64,000 bases of DNA. It comes from Micromussa lordhowensis (Eukaryota > Cnidaria > Anthozoa > Scleractinia > Lobophylliidae). The notes below the pieces were generated by a model, which worked only from the letters and a program-made list of their open reading frames with translations, was not told where the DNA came from and did no database searches. A program made the translations under genes and the position numbers. Of this stretch, positions 11,001-18,516 are shown piece by piece. Position 1 is the first letter of the stretch, and every line of letters begins with the position of its first letter. The stretch covers positions 1,121,801 through 1,185,800 of the forward strand of contig OZ026603.1 of the NCBI GenBank assembly GCA_964020085.1. Reading direction: 5' to 3'.

Positions 11001-11376
11001 GCAAATGATAATTTGTCCTATGATCTGTTGTCATCTCCTTTAATTGTTTTAGAGGTACAGCATCATTATCATTAGTAGCATCTTCTAAATCACTAATTTT
11101 ATGATTATTCATATTTAAATGACCAGTCATTGAAGTTGTTCCATCTCTTTTCAGATAAGGTGACAAATCAATAGCTGATAGGTTATTATCAACATACTCC
11201 TTTGTAGCTGCATCATTTTTATCGATAGGAGCAGCTACTTCAGTTAATCGCTTACTATCAATATCAAAATTACCATCATCAGTTAGACTAAATCCAATTC
11301 CAGGTAAACCAGGATCACCTTTTTCACCTTTACCAGTTGCTGATGGTGATTCAAGTTGTCCATTAGTAACACCCAT
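8020..11376 (-). CDS. Giant fibre/spike-like protein with phage-tail-fibre repeats (1118 aa)
   Basis: The N-terminus shares MGVTNGQ and SATGK with the short fibre, then has a collagen-like GEKGDPGLPGIGF. Around ten degenerate repeats of the type SMTGHLNMNNHKI...DAVPLKQL follow (for example near 80-110, 355-390, 400-420 and 500-530), each with a M-x-G-x-L-x-M-x-x-x-x-I core and a D-A-V/T-x-K-x-Y-V end. Such repeats are typical of phage and viral tail fibres. Beta-rich insertions separate some repeats (about 125-290, 665-840, 950-1080). No membrane segment or signal peptide is visible, so a capsid-attached spike is likelier than a cell-surface protein. It starts at TATTATATATG, only 16 bp upstream of its paralogue. 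Confidence 0.8.
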   Translation of the reverse strand: MGVTNGQLESPSATGKGEKGDPGLPGIGFSLTDDGNFDIDSKRLTEVAAPIDKNDAATKEYVDNNLSAIDLSPYLKRDGTTSMTGHLNMNNHKISDLEDATNDNDAVPLKQLKEMTTDHRTNYHLQPSFTFYKDFGDKAECTKGSIPIPGHTDHFELLEAPREGAQSGYAYSTVRLVNNLEIDPNYSIVFEIFGYDGTNIVTDGDSDRLLFTNVTGNANIIDFSHDWFSNYAKAYIIFNSSKRDVNIRLQFRYYGSSNSNFKFLFFSRCVKGIQRTSFDHRLFNVKSTDFSGTILNFEPINMNNEKIINIGNPTDPKDATTKEYVDDEDAKQDIAINDLSSRKADRLEVLLLNGSQNMTGNLSMNGNRIFSLPIPTGAQQPVTKTYLESQIASIPQPDLSLYLKVDGSRAMTGDLNIGSKKITDLETQDDVPISDYPNALKDSKMAVNKLYVNENFLKLKGDDYDLKGKRIRNTEPYGVNTFDTNDLVSKAFVLAEISKLPTDVLKLDGSRPMTGDLNMNNNLITNCGRLTMVADGNSPINMNNSYLYGLPNPVSGDDAVNKTYVDNGDNLNLPLNGSRSMTGSLQMGDHAITGISSSSVDDAALTVGDAKSTYLPLLGDRDMEGNLDMANHSIIRLKDPNSSDNTHATNVNYVNRRVTDNNSVLRSFIEYKVSEFEELNIKANRQDNEFSFVMDDDLFKEDDDDITKVRKVDKNYYDINKATYQFKIKYDSAIGYYSTRLTIDLKSLDLGEYTLAFEMYYNDKVDHDEVVVNAVSETLNVSRNNTNTFSDHSRTIVNFHKYGNIGIIDLDIDLTLKYKSGNTYDAETDIFVVLYGVSGHQNDVDSRIWDRFYTIRNKIVYYEASIDMGNRQIKGLSDGNENGDAVNVKQLNETEDNVVKYVDGEIVKVNSEIAKENPTINQNKNLVELIVKYILSNDSKISLIKDLYFSDSNEGKTPNTYAFVTTGDNKGDLTFYYVFQHSATTNSVMSISIRYRHLLGFEHIHVDKSKVVISRNPTIDEPSLRTFNIPNNALGKQVLFWIWFKDTHMNLIFSGISAPIIINNFFTDTSGLRTIRRINVDDNPFTKVRGLVTKNVWDNNSTAFENVKEFEKSQGTII

Positions 11377-11391
11377 ATATAATATACTAAA

Positions 11392-11739
11392 TTAAATTTC
11401 TTCTTCTTCTACTTCCAGACCCTTAAGACGTAACATTTTCCGATGAATATTAAAATCTTCAGAATCTTCAGATTCAGATGTGTCTCTCAAATAATCGATA
11501 TGTAAGCTATAAAGACTTTTAGTTAACGACAATATTCTATCGTCAATAACTTCGTTGTACTTTTCCTCAATTGATTTTAGTTTTAGTAGCATAGCACTAA
11601 TATTTTCATAATAAAAATCCATTTCTGACAAATCAACTATTATTGAATTTGTTAGTCTCTTACATTCTTCTTTATCATTTACTTTTTCATTAACATTACC
11701 ATTACCATTGCCATTGTCATTACCATTTCCATTATCCAT
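11392..11739 (-). CDS. Small acidic coiled-coil protein (115 aa)
   Basis: A longer frame runs back into the ATPase gene to 11895, but I choose the ATG at 11739. It lies one base past the ATPase stop, is preceded by ATATAGG, and opens the protein as MDNGNGNDNGNG. The Asn/Gly repeat is followed by a helical, probably coiled-coil region (about 40-85, MLLKLKSIEEKYNEVIDD) and an acidic C-terminus (SESEDSEDF, EVEEEEI). The tight coupling to the ATPase suggests co-expression, perhaps in packaging or assembly. Function unknown. Confidence 0.65.
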   Translation of the reverse strand: MDNGNGNDNGNGNGNVNEKVNDKEECKRLTNSIIVDLSEMDFYYENISAMLLKLKSIEEKYNEVIDDRILSLTKSLYSLHIDYLRDTSESEDSEDFNIHRKMLRLKGLEVEEEEI

Positions 11740-11740
11740 C

Positions 11741-12376
11741 CTATATATTTTCATTGAAATTTTTTCTGATTGTCTTTTTTGTCTTATCAATGTACGCAAA
11801 ACTATAAGGCTCACTAGTCGCACTCTCGAATCGATTCTTAGGTACATTGACTTCTTTACACATTCTTGCTGTCTCTGCATTACTTGGAGAGTCAAAAATA
11901 CAAAAATGAGAGCAATTCAACCTGATGTCTTTGGGAGTGAGATAATAAGATTGACTTAAATAGATTACACTACAATTTTTATGACGACCACCAACAAAAT
12001 ATTCAATGAGTGGTTTTTGGTTTCTTTCACAAGCGTAGTCATCAAAGATAACTATTTTTTGATTATCATTATCTAGGCTTTCTAGAGGAATGACATCACT
12101 ATTGCTCTCTTCTATAACATCATAACCAGCCTCTTCTGAAATGGGTCGAAATGTTTCTAATAGTTGTCTGTACTTCGGTTGCTCGAGATTTTTAGAAAAC
12201 AAGTAAATCTTATCATAGTAGAGTAGATTATAAAGCATATGCATAAGAACGTTAGTTTTACCACAACCGCTTGGTCCACAAATTAACATTCGAAAAGTGT
12301 CTGAAGGCATATAAGGTAGCAGTCGTTTGAAATTGCGGTCATTATTAGAAGCTGAATCATAATTAGGAATTTTCAT
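11741..12376 (-). CDS. FtsK/HerA (A32-like) genome-packaging ATPase (211 aa)
   Basis: Walker A is GPSGCGKT (residues 34-41), Walker B is KIVIFDD (107-113), and a polar SQS motif follows at 141-143, as expected for the packaging ATPases of Polintons, virophages and giant viruses. The length is normal for Polintons. These enzymes drive DNA into the preformed capsid. The gene begins the leftward block, 70 bp from the divergent gene at 12447, and its ATG follows AATTATATAG. Confidence 0.95.
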   Translation of the reverse strand: MKIPNYDSASNNDRNFKRLLPYMPSDTFRMLICGPSGCGKTNVLMHMLYNLLYYDKIYLFSKNLEQPKYRQLLETFRPISEEAGYDVIEESNSDVIPLESLDNDNQKIVIFDDYACERNQKPLIEYFVGGRHKNCSVIYLSQSYYLTPKDIRLNCSHFCIFDSPSNAETARMCKEVNVPKNRFESATSEPYSFAYIDKTKKTIRKNFNENI

Positions 12377-12446
12377 CTATATAATTAATATTTTTTTAAT
12401 AAATGTTGCATATTATTTCACATAATATAAAAAATATAAATATTAT
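12377..12446. promoter_or_regulatory. Divergent intergenic promoter region
   Basis: This 70-bp A/T-only stretch lies between the leftward ATPase and the rightward 341-aa gene, the only divergent junction of the two main gene blocks. Both ends carry the TATATA-ATG start motif (TATATAGATG on the minus strand, ATATTATATG on the plus strand). Confidence 0.6.
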
Positions 12447-13472
12447 ATGAGTCTCTCAAATTGGAAACGATTAGCTCAGAAGCGGACAGAGACTGGAAAG
12501 ATGAAGAATCAGCTATATGATGAGATCACTGAAGAGAAGATAAAGAGTAAGACCTCTGACGCAAGGATAACAAAATCTTTTAGACTTGATGAAATCATAG
12601 AGGGTTTAAGGGCACAAAAGCCTAAGAATAGACCGCAAATGAGAATACGTCCTGCCCCCGCAGGTAAACCAGATGAAATTGATTATGCACCAGAAGTAGA
12701 TCCATATGAAGATATGGATGTGGAAGGATTATTAGATCTCCAAGATTACGTAGCGCCCCAGGCAGAAAAACAAATAATACCTAAAGGCGCGCCACCAAAA
12801 TATGAAATGGATCCTAGTTTTTGGAGAGGAGATGAATCTTTACCACCAGAATATTCTTTTGTGGAAGAAGGACCTTTAGCAATTGAATCACCACCTGATG
12901 ATGATGAAGATTTAGATAGAGGAGATATTAATAGAATTTTAGATAGTGCAAATCTTCCTAACTATGATGATGTTGAAATGAGATTATCCCAACCAGAAAT
13001 GACACCAGTTAAACGTAGTAAATATCTCGAGAGTAACATAAAAAGAGCAAATTCTGAAATAAGCAGTATTACAAGTAAATTTAAGACAAATACAACTAAT
13101 AGACTAAAACAAGCCATAAAAAAAGGATTGCCAAAAGATGTAATAGAAAAGCTAGAGCGAGAAAAGGATATGGCTCATAAATTTGCTGATAGTAGACTAA
13201 AACCTATTCAAGAATATAGAGACTATCTAAAAGTACAGAAAAAGAAAAGTACAAAGGGAAGTGGCGTCAAGAGGGGAAGTGGTGTCTATTTCTATAATGA
13301 TGCTCAAGAATTACTAAAGAAATTAACACTAATTATTGGCGAAATGGAAGCAGGCAATACAAGTGTCAAGATGAGAAATATGGGTCAAACTATCTTAGAC
13401 GCTCTATTAAGAACAAAATCAATAAATAAGTCGCAATATCAAAAGTTAGTGAAAAAATATTTCGGGGTTTAG
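12447..13472 (+). CDS. Polinton virion-associated candidate with two PPxY motifs (341 aa)
   Basis: The N-terminal third is basic, the middle (about 70-175) is acidic and proline-rich with PPKY at 116-119 and PPEY at 133-136, and the C-terminal half is helical and Lys-rich, ending in a conserved-looking block (GSGVYFYNDAQELLKKL, then ILDALLRTKSINKSQY). PPxY motifs recruit WW-domain ubiquitin ligases and ESCRT in many viruses and occur in adenovirus internal proteins, so a role in trafficking or egress is plausible. The position at the head of the capsid block supports a structural role. No enzyme motif is visible. Confidence 0.75.
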   Translation: MSLSNWKRLAQKRTETGKMKNQLYDEITEEKIKSKTSDARITKSFRLDEIIEGLRAQKPKNRPQMRIRPAPAGKPDEIDYAPEVDPYEDMDVEGLLDLQDYVAPQAEKQIIPKGAPPKYEMDPSFWRGDESLPPEYSFVEEGPLAIESPPDDDEDLDRGDINRILDSANLPNYDDVEMRLSQPEMTPVKRSKYLESNIKRANSEISSITSKFKTNTTNRLKQAIKKGLPKDVIEKLEREKDMAHKFADSRLKPIQEYRDYLKVQKKKSTKGSGVKRGSGVYFYNDAQELLKKLTLIIGEMEAGNTSVKMRNMGQTILDALLRTKSINKSQYQKLVKKYFGV

Positions 13473-13494
13473 TAAATATTATTTACATTAGTAT

Positions 13495-14262
13495 ATGGAG
13501 AGAGAAATCTCATTAAGCAGTTTTGCAGTTAAAGATGAACCTGGTAATCGACCTGGTGATTTTACTACAAGGTTTTCTAGAACGCTGGAATATGAACACA
13601 GTGATGGGATTTGGTATATTGGTTTTAATAAAATTATTTCAATGGCTTTTACATGGACAAATATAAATTCTGGTTATAGCAATCAAAAGATAGCTTACAG
13701 TAAAGACGGAGGGAAAACATTTACAGATATTGATTTTCCAAAAGGAGTTTGGGATTACACTGATATTGATAATTACATTAAGGAAAAGACTAAAACAGTC
13801 CGCGGTGATGGTGATGAAGAATTTCCAATTACGGTGACTTTTGATGAACCAACTTTTAGAGTCTTGGTGACTTTAGACGCTAACTATCAGCTTGACCTGC
13901 GTAAATCTAATTTTGGTAAACTAATAGGATTCGATAAGGTGATCTTAAGAGATGAGAGAAACGTTAGTACTAAGATACCTAACCTATCAGAAGATACAGA
14001 TGTCTTAAATATTCATTGTGATTTAGTCTCTGATTCATTAGTAGATGGGAGAGAATCAGATATTGTTTTTAGTTTTGGTACAGGAACGCTGAGACCTTCT
14101 TACAATTTTACACTTGAACCGCGTCGTGTTATATTTAATCCTATCAATAAAACAAGAGTTTCAAGCGTTCGAATCTATTTAACTGATGGTTTAAGAAGAC
14201 CAGTCTATTTAAATCATGCTGACACAGCATTTTCATTAATCTTAAAAAAAGTTCCATTCTAA
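13495..14262 (+). CDS. Minor capsid (penton-like) protein (255 aa)
   Basis: A beta-rich protein of the size and location of Polinton minor capsid (single jelly-roll) proteins, two genes upstream of the major capsid gene. The N-terminus MEREISLSSFAVKDEPGN and the C-terminus (RVSSVRIYLTDGLRRPVYLN, then FSLILKKVPF) match the general pattern of this family, in which both ends form strands. It should occupy icosahedral vertices as a pentamer and anchor the fibres. It starts at TTAGTATATGG, 22 bp after the previous stop. Confidence 0.85.
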   Translation: MEREISLSSFAVKDEPGNRPGDFTTRFSRTLEYEHSDGIWYIGFNKIISMAFTWTNINSGYSNQKIAYSKDGGKTFTDIDFPKGVWDYTDIDNYIKEKTKTVRGDGDEEFPITVTFDEPTFRVLVTLDANYQLDLRKSNFGKLIGFDKVILRDERNVSTKIPNLSEDTDVLNIHCDLVSDSLVDGRESDIVFSFGTGTLRPSYNFTLEPRRVIFNPINKTRVSSVRIYLTDGLRRPVYLNHADTAFSLILKKVPF

Positions 14263-14268
14263 GGTTAT

Positions 14269-14676
14269 ATGAAGTCAAGAGAGTTCAAAAAGATTTATCA
14301 CCCAAGAACGGGACGATATGTCTACAAACACCGCGGCAATGGAATTATAGTAGATAATCTTATGAAACCACTAAAAAAGGTAGCTAGTGCTTTAACTGGA
14401 CAGGTTTTAAAACCATTTGCTAAAAAAGCAATACAAGCTGGTGTCGCTCATGCGGGAGAACGAGTTGGTAAAAAGGCTGCTGATAAAGTTATAGAGCGAT
14501 CAGGTGAGCTTATCCGAAAAAGGCTATCCTCAGGATCTAAAAAAGCAACAAAGTCAACAAAGTCAACAAAGTCAACAAAGTCAACAAAGTCAACAAATTC
14601 AAAGCCTGGTAGAGCAAAGCCAAAAACGCAGGAGGAAGTTTATACACTGATTAATAATCTTATAGCGCGATCTTAA
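14269..14676 (+). CDS. Small basic core-like protein with KST repeats (135 aa)
   Basis: It is strongly basic, with an N-terminal YHPRTGRYVYKHRG segment, an amphipathic Ala/Lys-rich middle (about 35-85) and a KATKSTKSTKSTKSTKST stretch encoded by a 9-bp tandem repeat at about 14550-14596. The composition and position between the two capsid genes suggest a DNA-condensing or capsid-lining protein analogous to adenovirus core proteins; that is inference. Its start (GGTTATATG) lies 6 bp after the minor capsid stop. The repeat is a site of expected length variation. Confidence 0.75.
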   Translation: MKSREFKKIYHPRTGRYVYKHRGNGIIVDNLMKPLKKVASALTGQVLKPFAKKAIQAGVAHAGERVGKKAADKVIERSGELIRKRLSSGSKKATKSTKSTKSTKSTKSTNSKPGRAKPKTQEEVYTLINNLIARS

Positions 14677-14705
14677 AGAAAAAAAAATCTGATAAAAAAT
14701 ATATA

Positions 14706-15950
14706 ATGGCATTTAGATCACCAGAGAATGTTCAGAGAAACGAACTAGTTCAATTTCGTCTTCAAGACGCTATAAGAGCTCCTGCCAATACTCAAGAGCA
14801 AAATAAGAAAGGATACAAATTTCATGTTACTGATCGTGGTATTATGCTTGATTGGTTTAACGCCTTTTTTGAAGTGCGATTCAAATTAGACCTTCGAGCA
14901 AATGGTGGAGACAATGCAGACGCCAGAACAACAATTATTAATGGATCGCATTCATTAATTAAGCATATGGTAATAAAGAGTGCAGGAAAAATCGTCTATG
15001 ACACTGATAATCTTCATCTTGTAACTTTTGCAAAAAATCTTTTAGAATATTCAGATGATTTTGGGCGTAGTACAGCCAAAAATAGCTTATGGTATTTAGA
15101 TACAGATGCCACTTCAGATGATACAAACACTGGTTTGGAAAGTAGGCGTTTATTAACAGCTAACAGAGCTCATGTTAATACAAGTATACCATTAAATAGG
15201 TATTCTTTTTTCGAAGAATTAGAAGGACGATTGTTACCTCCAATGGATCTCCAATTTGAAATAGAACTGACACCAGACGCTGAAGTCTTATATGGGGCAG
15301 TTGATACATTGAGATTAGTAATTGATCGTTTTTATCTATGGGTACCACGACTAGAACCAAAAGATGCTCTTATGACTAAATTCATCAGTGAATACCAAAA
15401 ACCCAGTAAATGGAAATACCTCAAAGAAATGTACCAAACTTCAGATACAACCAGAAACAGTGGTGATTTCAGAATCTCAGCTAGTATTGATAAAGTACAA
15501 CATGTTTTCCTCTACTTCCAGAGACTTAAGACAAATGATATGTCAGCAAATCCTTATATTTTTGATACTTTTAAACTTAATGCTGCTAACAATAATAGTC
15601 ATCTTAGCACATGTCGTCTTGAATATGGTAATGGTGTCTTCTATCCAGAACTTGAATATGATACAGAAAGTAAAACAAGAATCTATTATGATTTAATGAA
15701 TTATTCATGGAAAAAGAATGATTATAATACAGGTACTCAGCTCAATATCACTAATTTTTCGAGTCTTTACCCAATGTTATATTTTGATTTAACTTATCAA
15801 ACAGAACAGGTAAGCAGAGATCCAAAGCAACTTAACATAAGATTTCGCCTCTCACAAGCCGCAGCTGCTGATTTCCGAGTGCATGCAATTGTTCTCTATG
15901 AAGAAGATGTTGTTGTTGATAAGGTGGGAGATCAATTAGTTATTGTATAG
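14706..15950 (+). CDS. Major capsid protein, double jelly-roll (414 aa)
   Basis: The protein has the features of Polinton/adintovirus hexon-like major capsid proteins: an N-terminal arm (MAFRSPENVQRNELVQFRL), two beta-rich halves, NGSHSLIKHMVIKSAGKIVYD in the first barrel, and RLLPPMDLQFEIEL before the second. Expected length is 400-650 residues, so it is compact but full. It should form trimeric capsomers on a pseudo-hexagonal lattice. The reading frame is intact, and the ATG is preceded by AAATATATA. Neighbouring capsid genes share its direction. Confidence 0.93.
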   Translation: MAFRSPENVQRNELVQFRLQDAIRAPANTQEQNKKGYKFHVTDRGIMLDWFNAFFEVRFKLDLRANGGDNADARTTIINGSHSLIKHMVIKSAGKIVYDTDNLHLVTFAKNLLEYSDDFGRSTAKNSLWYLDTDATSDDTNTGLESRRLLTANRAHVNTSIPLNRYSFFEELEGRLLPPMDLQFEIELTPDAEVLYGAVDTLRLVIDRFYLWVPRLEPKDALMTKFISEYQKPSKWKYLKEMYQTSDTTRNSGDFRISASIDKVQHVFLYFQRLKTNDMSANPYIFDTFKLNAANNNSHLSTCRLEYGNGVFYPELEYDTESKTRIYYDLMNYSWKKNDYNTGTQLNITNFSSLYPMLYFDLTYQTEQVSRDPKQLNIRFRLSQAAAADFRVHAIVLYEEDVVVDKVGDQLVIV

Positions 15951-16008
15951 TCTAAAAAAAATAAAAAAATAAAAAAATATTTAGAAAAAAAATATTTTAA
16001 TATAATAT

Positions 16009-16722
16009 ATGAGAGTTAAAGAGAGTCAGAATGAAAGAGCAGAAAAAGAACAAATAGTCGATTTTCTTCATATTGACCCTTCAAAGATAACTTTTACAAA
16101 ACCAAAACCAAATAAGCATAATGGAGCACAGATAGGAATATTATACAATCGAAAGCCATTGTTTGTTAAATATGAAGGATTTACACAATTCGGTTCAAGA
16201 GAAAAATATGATGAAGATGGTAAGTACCAAGGTACTAGTATGCAAATTAATTGTGAGGGTGAATATCTAAAAAAAGCTAAAGAATTAGACCAATTCTTCA
16301 TTGATTATATTCATTCTTTTAATGATGAAGAAATACCAAGAGAGGTTGTAGAGGGATATGATGAATATGGACAAGGAGGTTCTTGGAAAAGAATTTGTAG
16401 AAAACCATATATAATTGTTAATGAAAAAAGAATGTATACAGATTACCCATCAAAGATGGAGTTTAATTTTTTTTATCGCAATGACAAACTATTTACAACA
16501 TTTTTTACATGGGATAAAGAAAAGATTGAAACAGAAGAAATAGGTCCGCGAAATACAGTTAAATTTATTGCTGCCTGGTTTTCTATAACAACTGGAAAAT
16601 TTGGAGCTACTTTAAAACCAAAAATAATGCAAGTAACATTTCTAGAGGAAGAAAATATTTTCGATAAGTTTCTCTTAGATGATGATGAAGAAGAAGATGA
16701 AGAAGTTGACTATTGGATCTGA
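16009..16722 (+). CDS. Putative ssDNA-binding-type protein (237 aa)
   Basis: The fold looks beta-rich with alternating aromatic and basic residues (KPLFVKYEGFTQFGSREKY at about 50-68, KPYIIVNEKRMYTDYPSKMEFNF at about 131-153) and ends in a very acidic tail (DDDEEEDEEVDYWI). This layout resembles OB-fold single-strand DNA-binding proteins of large DNA viruses, whose acidic C-termini recruit partners. The assignment is tentative. It would coat displaced strands during protein-primed replication. It starts after AATATAATAT, 58 bp downstream of the capsid gene. A structure-based search would settle it. Confidence 0.6.
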   Translation: MRVKESQNERAEKEQIVDFLHIDPSKITFTKPKPNKHNGAQIGILYNRKPLFVKYEGFTQFGSREKYDEDGKYQGTSMQINCEGEYLKKAKELDQFFIDYIHSFNDEEIPREVVEGYDEYGQGGSWKRICRKPYIIVNEKRMYTDYPSKMEFNFFYRNDKLFTTFFTWDKEKIETEEIGPRNTVKFIAAWFSITTGKFGATLKPKIMQVTFLEEENIFDKFLLDDDEEEDEEVDYWI

Positions 16723-16815
16723 TTAATAACAACTATTCCAAAGTCATAGACTATTCCAAAGTCATAGAATAAATATTATTTATGAATTTTAAAAAAAGTC
16801 CATAAATAATATATA

Positions 16816-17529
16816 ATGACTGAACTACATCAAATTTCTATAAAACTTTCTGAAGGCCAAAAACGAAAACTATCTAAGGCTTACAGAAACAGAGAAGAAA
16901 TAAGTTTACGCTTAAGTAAAAATGCGTTAAGTGGTTCCGATGTTCTTATGGTACCAATGAATACTGTTAAGAGACTCGCTAAGGCCAAAACAGCTAATCG
17001 AGGAATGGTAATTACTATATCAAAGTATAATATCAGGCGACAAACTGGGTCTGGTATCTTTAGCTCAATATTGCCAGTATTAAAGAATGTAGCACCAACT
17101 ATCGGTAAAACACTAGGATTGTCTGCTCTAGCAGGGTTAGCTTCTGAAGGTGCTAGTCAAATAGTTAAGAAAATTAGTGGCGGACAAATGTATCAAGTAC
17201 CAAATAATAAACTATTTATGTTAGCTCAATTGGGTGATCTACTAACTAAAGGACAAATAGGAGATTTAGCCCGAGCTCATAAATTAGGAGAAGACTTACT
17301 TTTCAAAATGACACAACGACAAGTAGGTAATGGTATTGGAACTTTAATAGCTAGTATTGCTGCTCCAATGATTATTGATGCATTAAAAGGAGGAAGTATA
17401 AAAGGTGGAGCTCCTAGAATGGGCAGTCCAAGATCAAATGGTGGAGCAGCAGTCCGAATTGGAATGCCTATGGCTCCACCACCTTTTATTGGTACTTGGG
17501 GCAGGGGAAAAAAAAAAAAAAAAAGGTAA
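16816..17529 (+). CDS. pVI-like membrane-active virion protein (237 aa)
   Basis: The N-terminal domain (ISIKLSEGQKRKLSKAYRN to MVITISKYNIRRQ, about 7-77) is followed by a Gly/Ala-rich amphipathic region (SGIFSSILPVLKNVAPTIG and LSALAGLASEGASQIV, about 80-120) like the lytic helices of adenovirus pVI and similar entry proteins. A second hydrophobic stretch lies at about 170-190 (GIGTLIASIAAPMIIDAL). The C-terminus is GRGKKKKKR, encoded by 17 consecutive A residues (17508-17524). The protease follows in another frame. In adenovirus the pVI tail activates the protease, so the adjacency is suggestive. Confidence 0.7.
   Translation: MTELHQISIKLSEGQKRKLSKAYRNREEISLRLSKNALSGSDVLMVPMNTVKRLAKAKTANRGMVITISKYNIRRQTGSGIFSSILPVLKNVAPTIGKTLGLSALAGLASEGASQIVKKISGGQMYQVPNNKLFMLAQLGDLLTKGQIGDLARAHKLGEDLLFKMTQRQVGNGIGTLIASIAAPMIIDALKGGSIKGGAPRMGSPRSNGGAAVRIGMPMAPPPFIGTWGRGKKKKKR
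17508..17524 (+). promoter_or_regulatory. A17 run at the pVI-like/protease junction, candidate slippage site
   Basis: Seventeen consecutive A residues end the pVI-like frame. The protease frame is open through the same run and for 14 codons upstream of its own ATG with only basic residues (KKHQKPKFHKD). Slippage by RNA polymerase or ribosome would join the two ORFs. It could equally be a homopolymer error in assembly. Confidence 0.45.
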
Positions 17530-17567
17530 AAAAGCACCAAAAGCCTAAATTCCATAAAGATATCCCA

Positions 17568-17999
17568 ATGAGTAATTTTGATCTTTTAGATTGGTGTAAA
17601 TACTTGAAGATACCTATCAAGAATGTTTTAAGTAGAGATCAGACTGTACCACATCAGCATAAGTTAGCGCTTTTTATCTATAATTTAGAACCTCATTATA
17701 TGAGTGGTAGTCATTGGGTTACAACCTATGTTCGTGATGGTACAATAAATTACTTTGACTCTTTTGGTATGCCACCTTTTCAAGAGTTGGTAAACCATGC
17801 AAAAGAGAAAAACTTAAATTTATTACACCAAAACCATCAAATACAGAATCTCTATACTACAACCTGTGGCTATTTTTGCTTGTATTTCTTGAATGAAATG
17901 CATAAAGGAGTAGATTATTTCGATTTATTGCAAGTTTTTAGCTTTGACACCAAAGAGAATGAAAAATTCATAGAAAACTATTTTGCTAAATTACTTTGA
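17568..17999 (+). CDS. Adenain-type cysteine protease (143 aa from first ATG)
   Basis: The catalytic set is visible: His49 in GSHW, Asp64 in YFDSFG, Gln at 91/93, and Cys100 in TTTCGYFC, the order and spacing of the adenovirus/Ulp1 (C5/C48) proteases that process capsid proteins. The frame is open upstream to about 17496 but has no ATG there, and the ATG at 17568 (ATCCCAATGAG) lacks the TATATA motif seen at other starts. The protein therefore either starts internally or is made as an extension of the pVI-like ORF by slippage on the A17 run. The length is slightly short but complete for the family. Confidence 0.85.
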   Translation: MSNFDLLDWCKYLKIPIKNVLSRDQTVPHQHKLALFIYNLEPHYMSGSHWVTTYVRDGTINYFDSFGMPPFQELVNHAKEKNLNLLHQNHQIQNLYTTTCGYFCLYFLNEMHKGVDYFDLLQVFSFDTKENEKFIENYFAKLL

Positions 18000-18166
18000 A
18001 GACTTCTCATGTTTTTTAAATCTCGTTTCAAACTATTTCTCATATTTCTCACTCTTTTAGCTTCTCCAGAACAACATAAAAAGGCAAGTTTTCTATAAAG
18101 AAGTTTGTAATGTTTATACATCGCTTCTATTCTACGTATTTCTTTTTCAATGACAATTTGTTCCAT
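17978..18166 (-). CDS. Small basic leftward ORF (62 aa), possible gene
   Basis: This is the only minus-strand ORF in the right block that carries the start motif of the element (ATTATATAATGG). The product is helical and basic (EKEIRRIEAMYKHYKLLYRKL), with two adjacent Cys. Its 3-prime end overlaps the protease end by 22 bp, and it diverges from the zinc protein at 18217. I do not recognise it; the start motif is the main argument that it is real. Confidence 0.45.
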   Translation of the reverse strand: MEQIVIEKEIRRIEAMYKHYKLLYRKLAFLCCSGEAKRVRNMRNSLKRDLKNMRSLQSNLAK

Positions 18167-18216
18167 TATATAATATATTAAAATAAATAAAAAAAATAAT
18201 AAAAATTATTATATAG

Positions 18217-18453
18217 ATGAAAAGCTATTGTGTAAAACAACGAAAACAGACAGAGTGCGTTCCTGGTTCAGAAAGGGTTGTACAGGCAAGAAATGGTCGT
18301 GCCATGATGAAATGTAAATGCGCAGAATGTGGGATAACAAAAACTAAATTTGTTAAGTCAGGTACGGTAGGAAGAGGTAGAAAAGGAAAAGGGCTATTAC
18401 TGGGTAAAAACAGTCCATTTAAGGGAATTCCCCTAATAGGAGCTATATTATAG
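18217..18453 (+). CDS. DUF5679-like zinc protein (78 aa)
   Basis: Cysteines 5, 14, 33, 35 and 38 with the pattern YCVKQRKQTEC ... NGRAMMKCKCAECGITK define a small treble-clef-like zinc domain resembling DUF5679, found in viruses of this lineage. The C-terminus is glycine/basic, then GLLLGKNSPFKGIPLIGAIL, a hydrophobic tail of the kind seen at the ends of virion proteins. It is a paralogue of the N-terminus of the next gene, which suggests duplication. Start follows TATATAG. Confidence 0.75.
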   Translation: MKSYCVKQRKQTECVPGSERVVQARNGRAMMKCKCAECGITKTKFVKSGTVGRGRKGKGLLLGKNSPFKGIPLIGAIL

Positions 18454-18516
18454 TAAAGGAACTTTACAATAGTTAACAATAGATTAACATATATTTATTA
18501 TAATATTAATTAATAT

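Noticed and set aside
11740..11895. Upstream extension of the 115-aa protein to 11895
   Set aside because: It overlaps the packaging ATPase in another frame and would add a basic stretch typical of a shadow frame; the ATG at 11739 has the start motif.
17496..17567. Protease start at 17496
   Set aside because: The codon there is TTG, not ATG; the first true ATG is at 17568. The upstream frame is kept only as evidence for a possible fusion.
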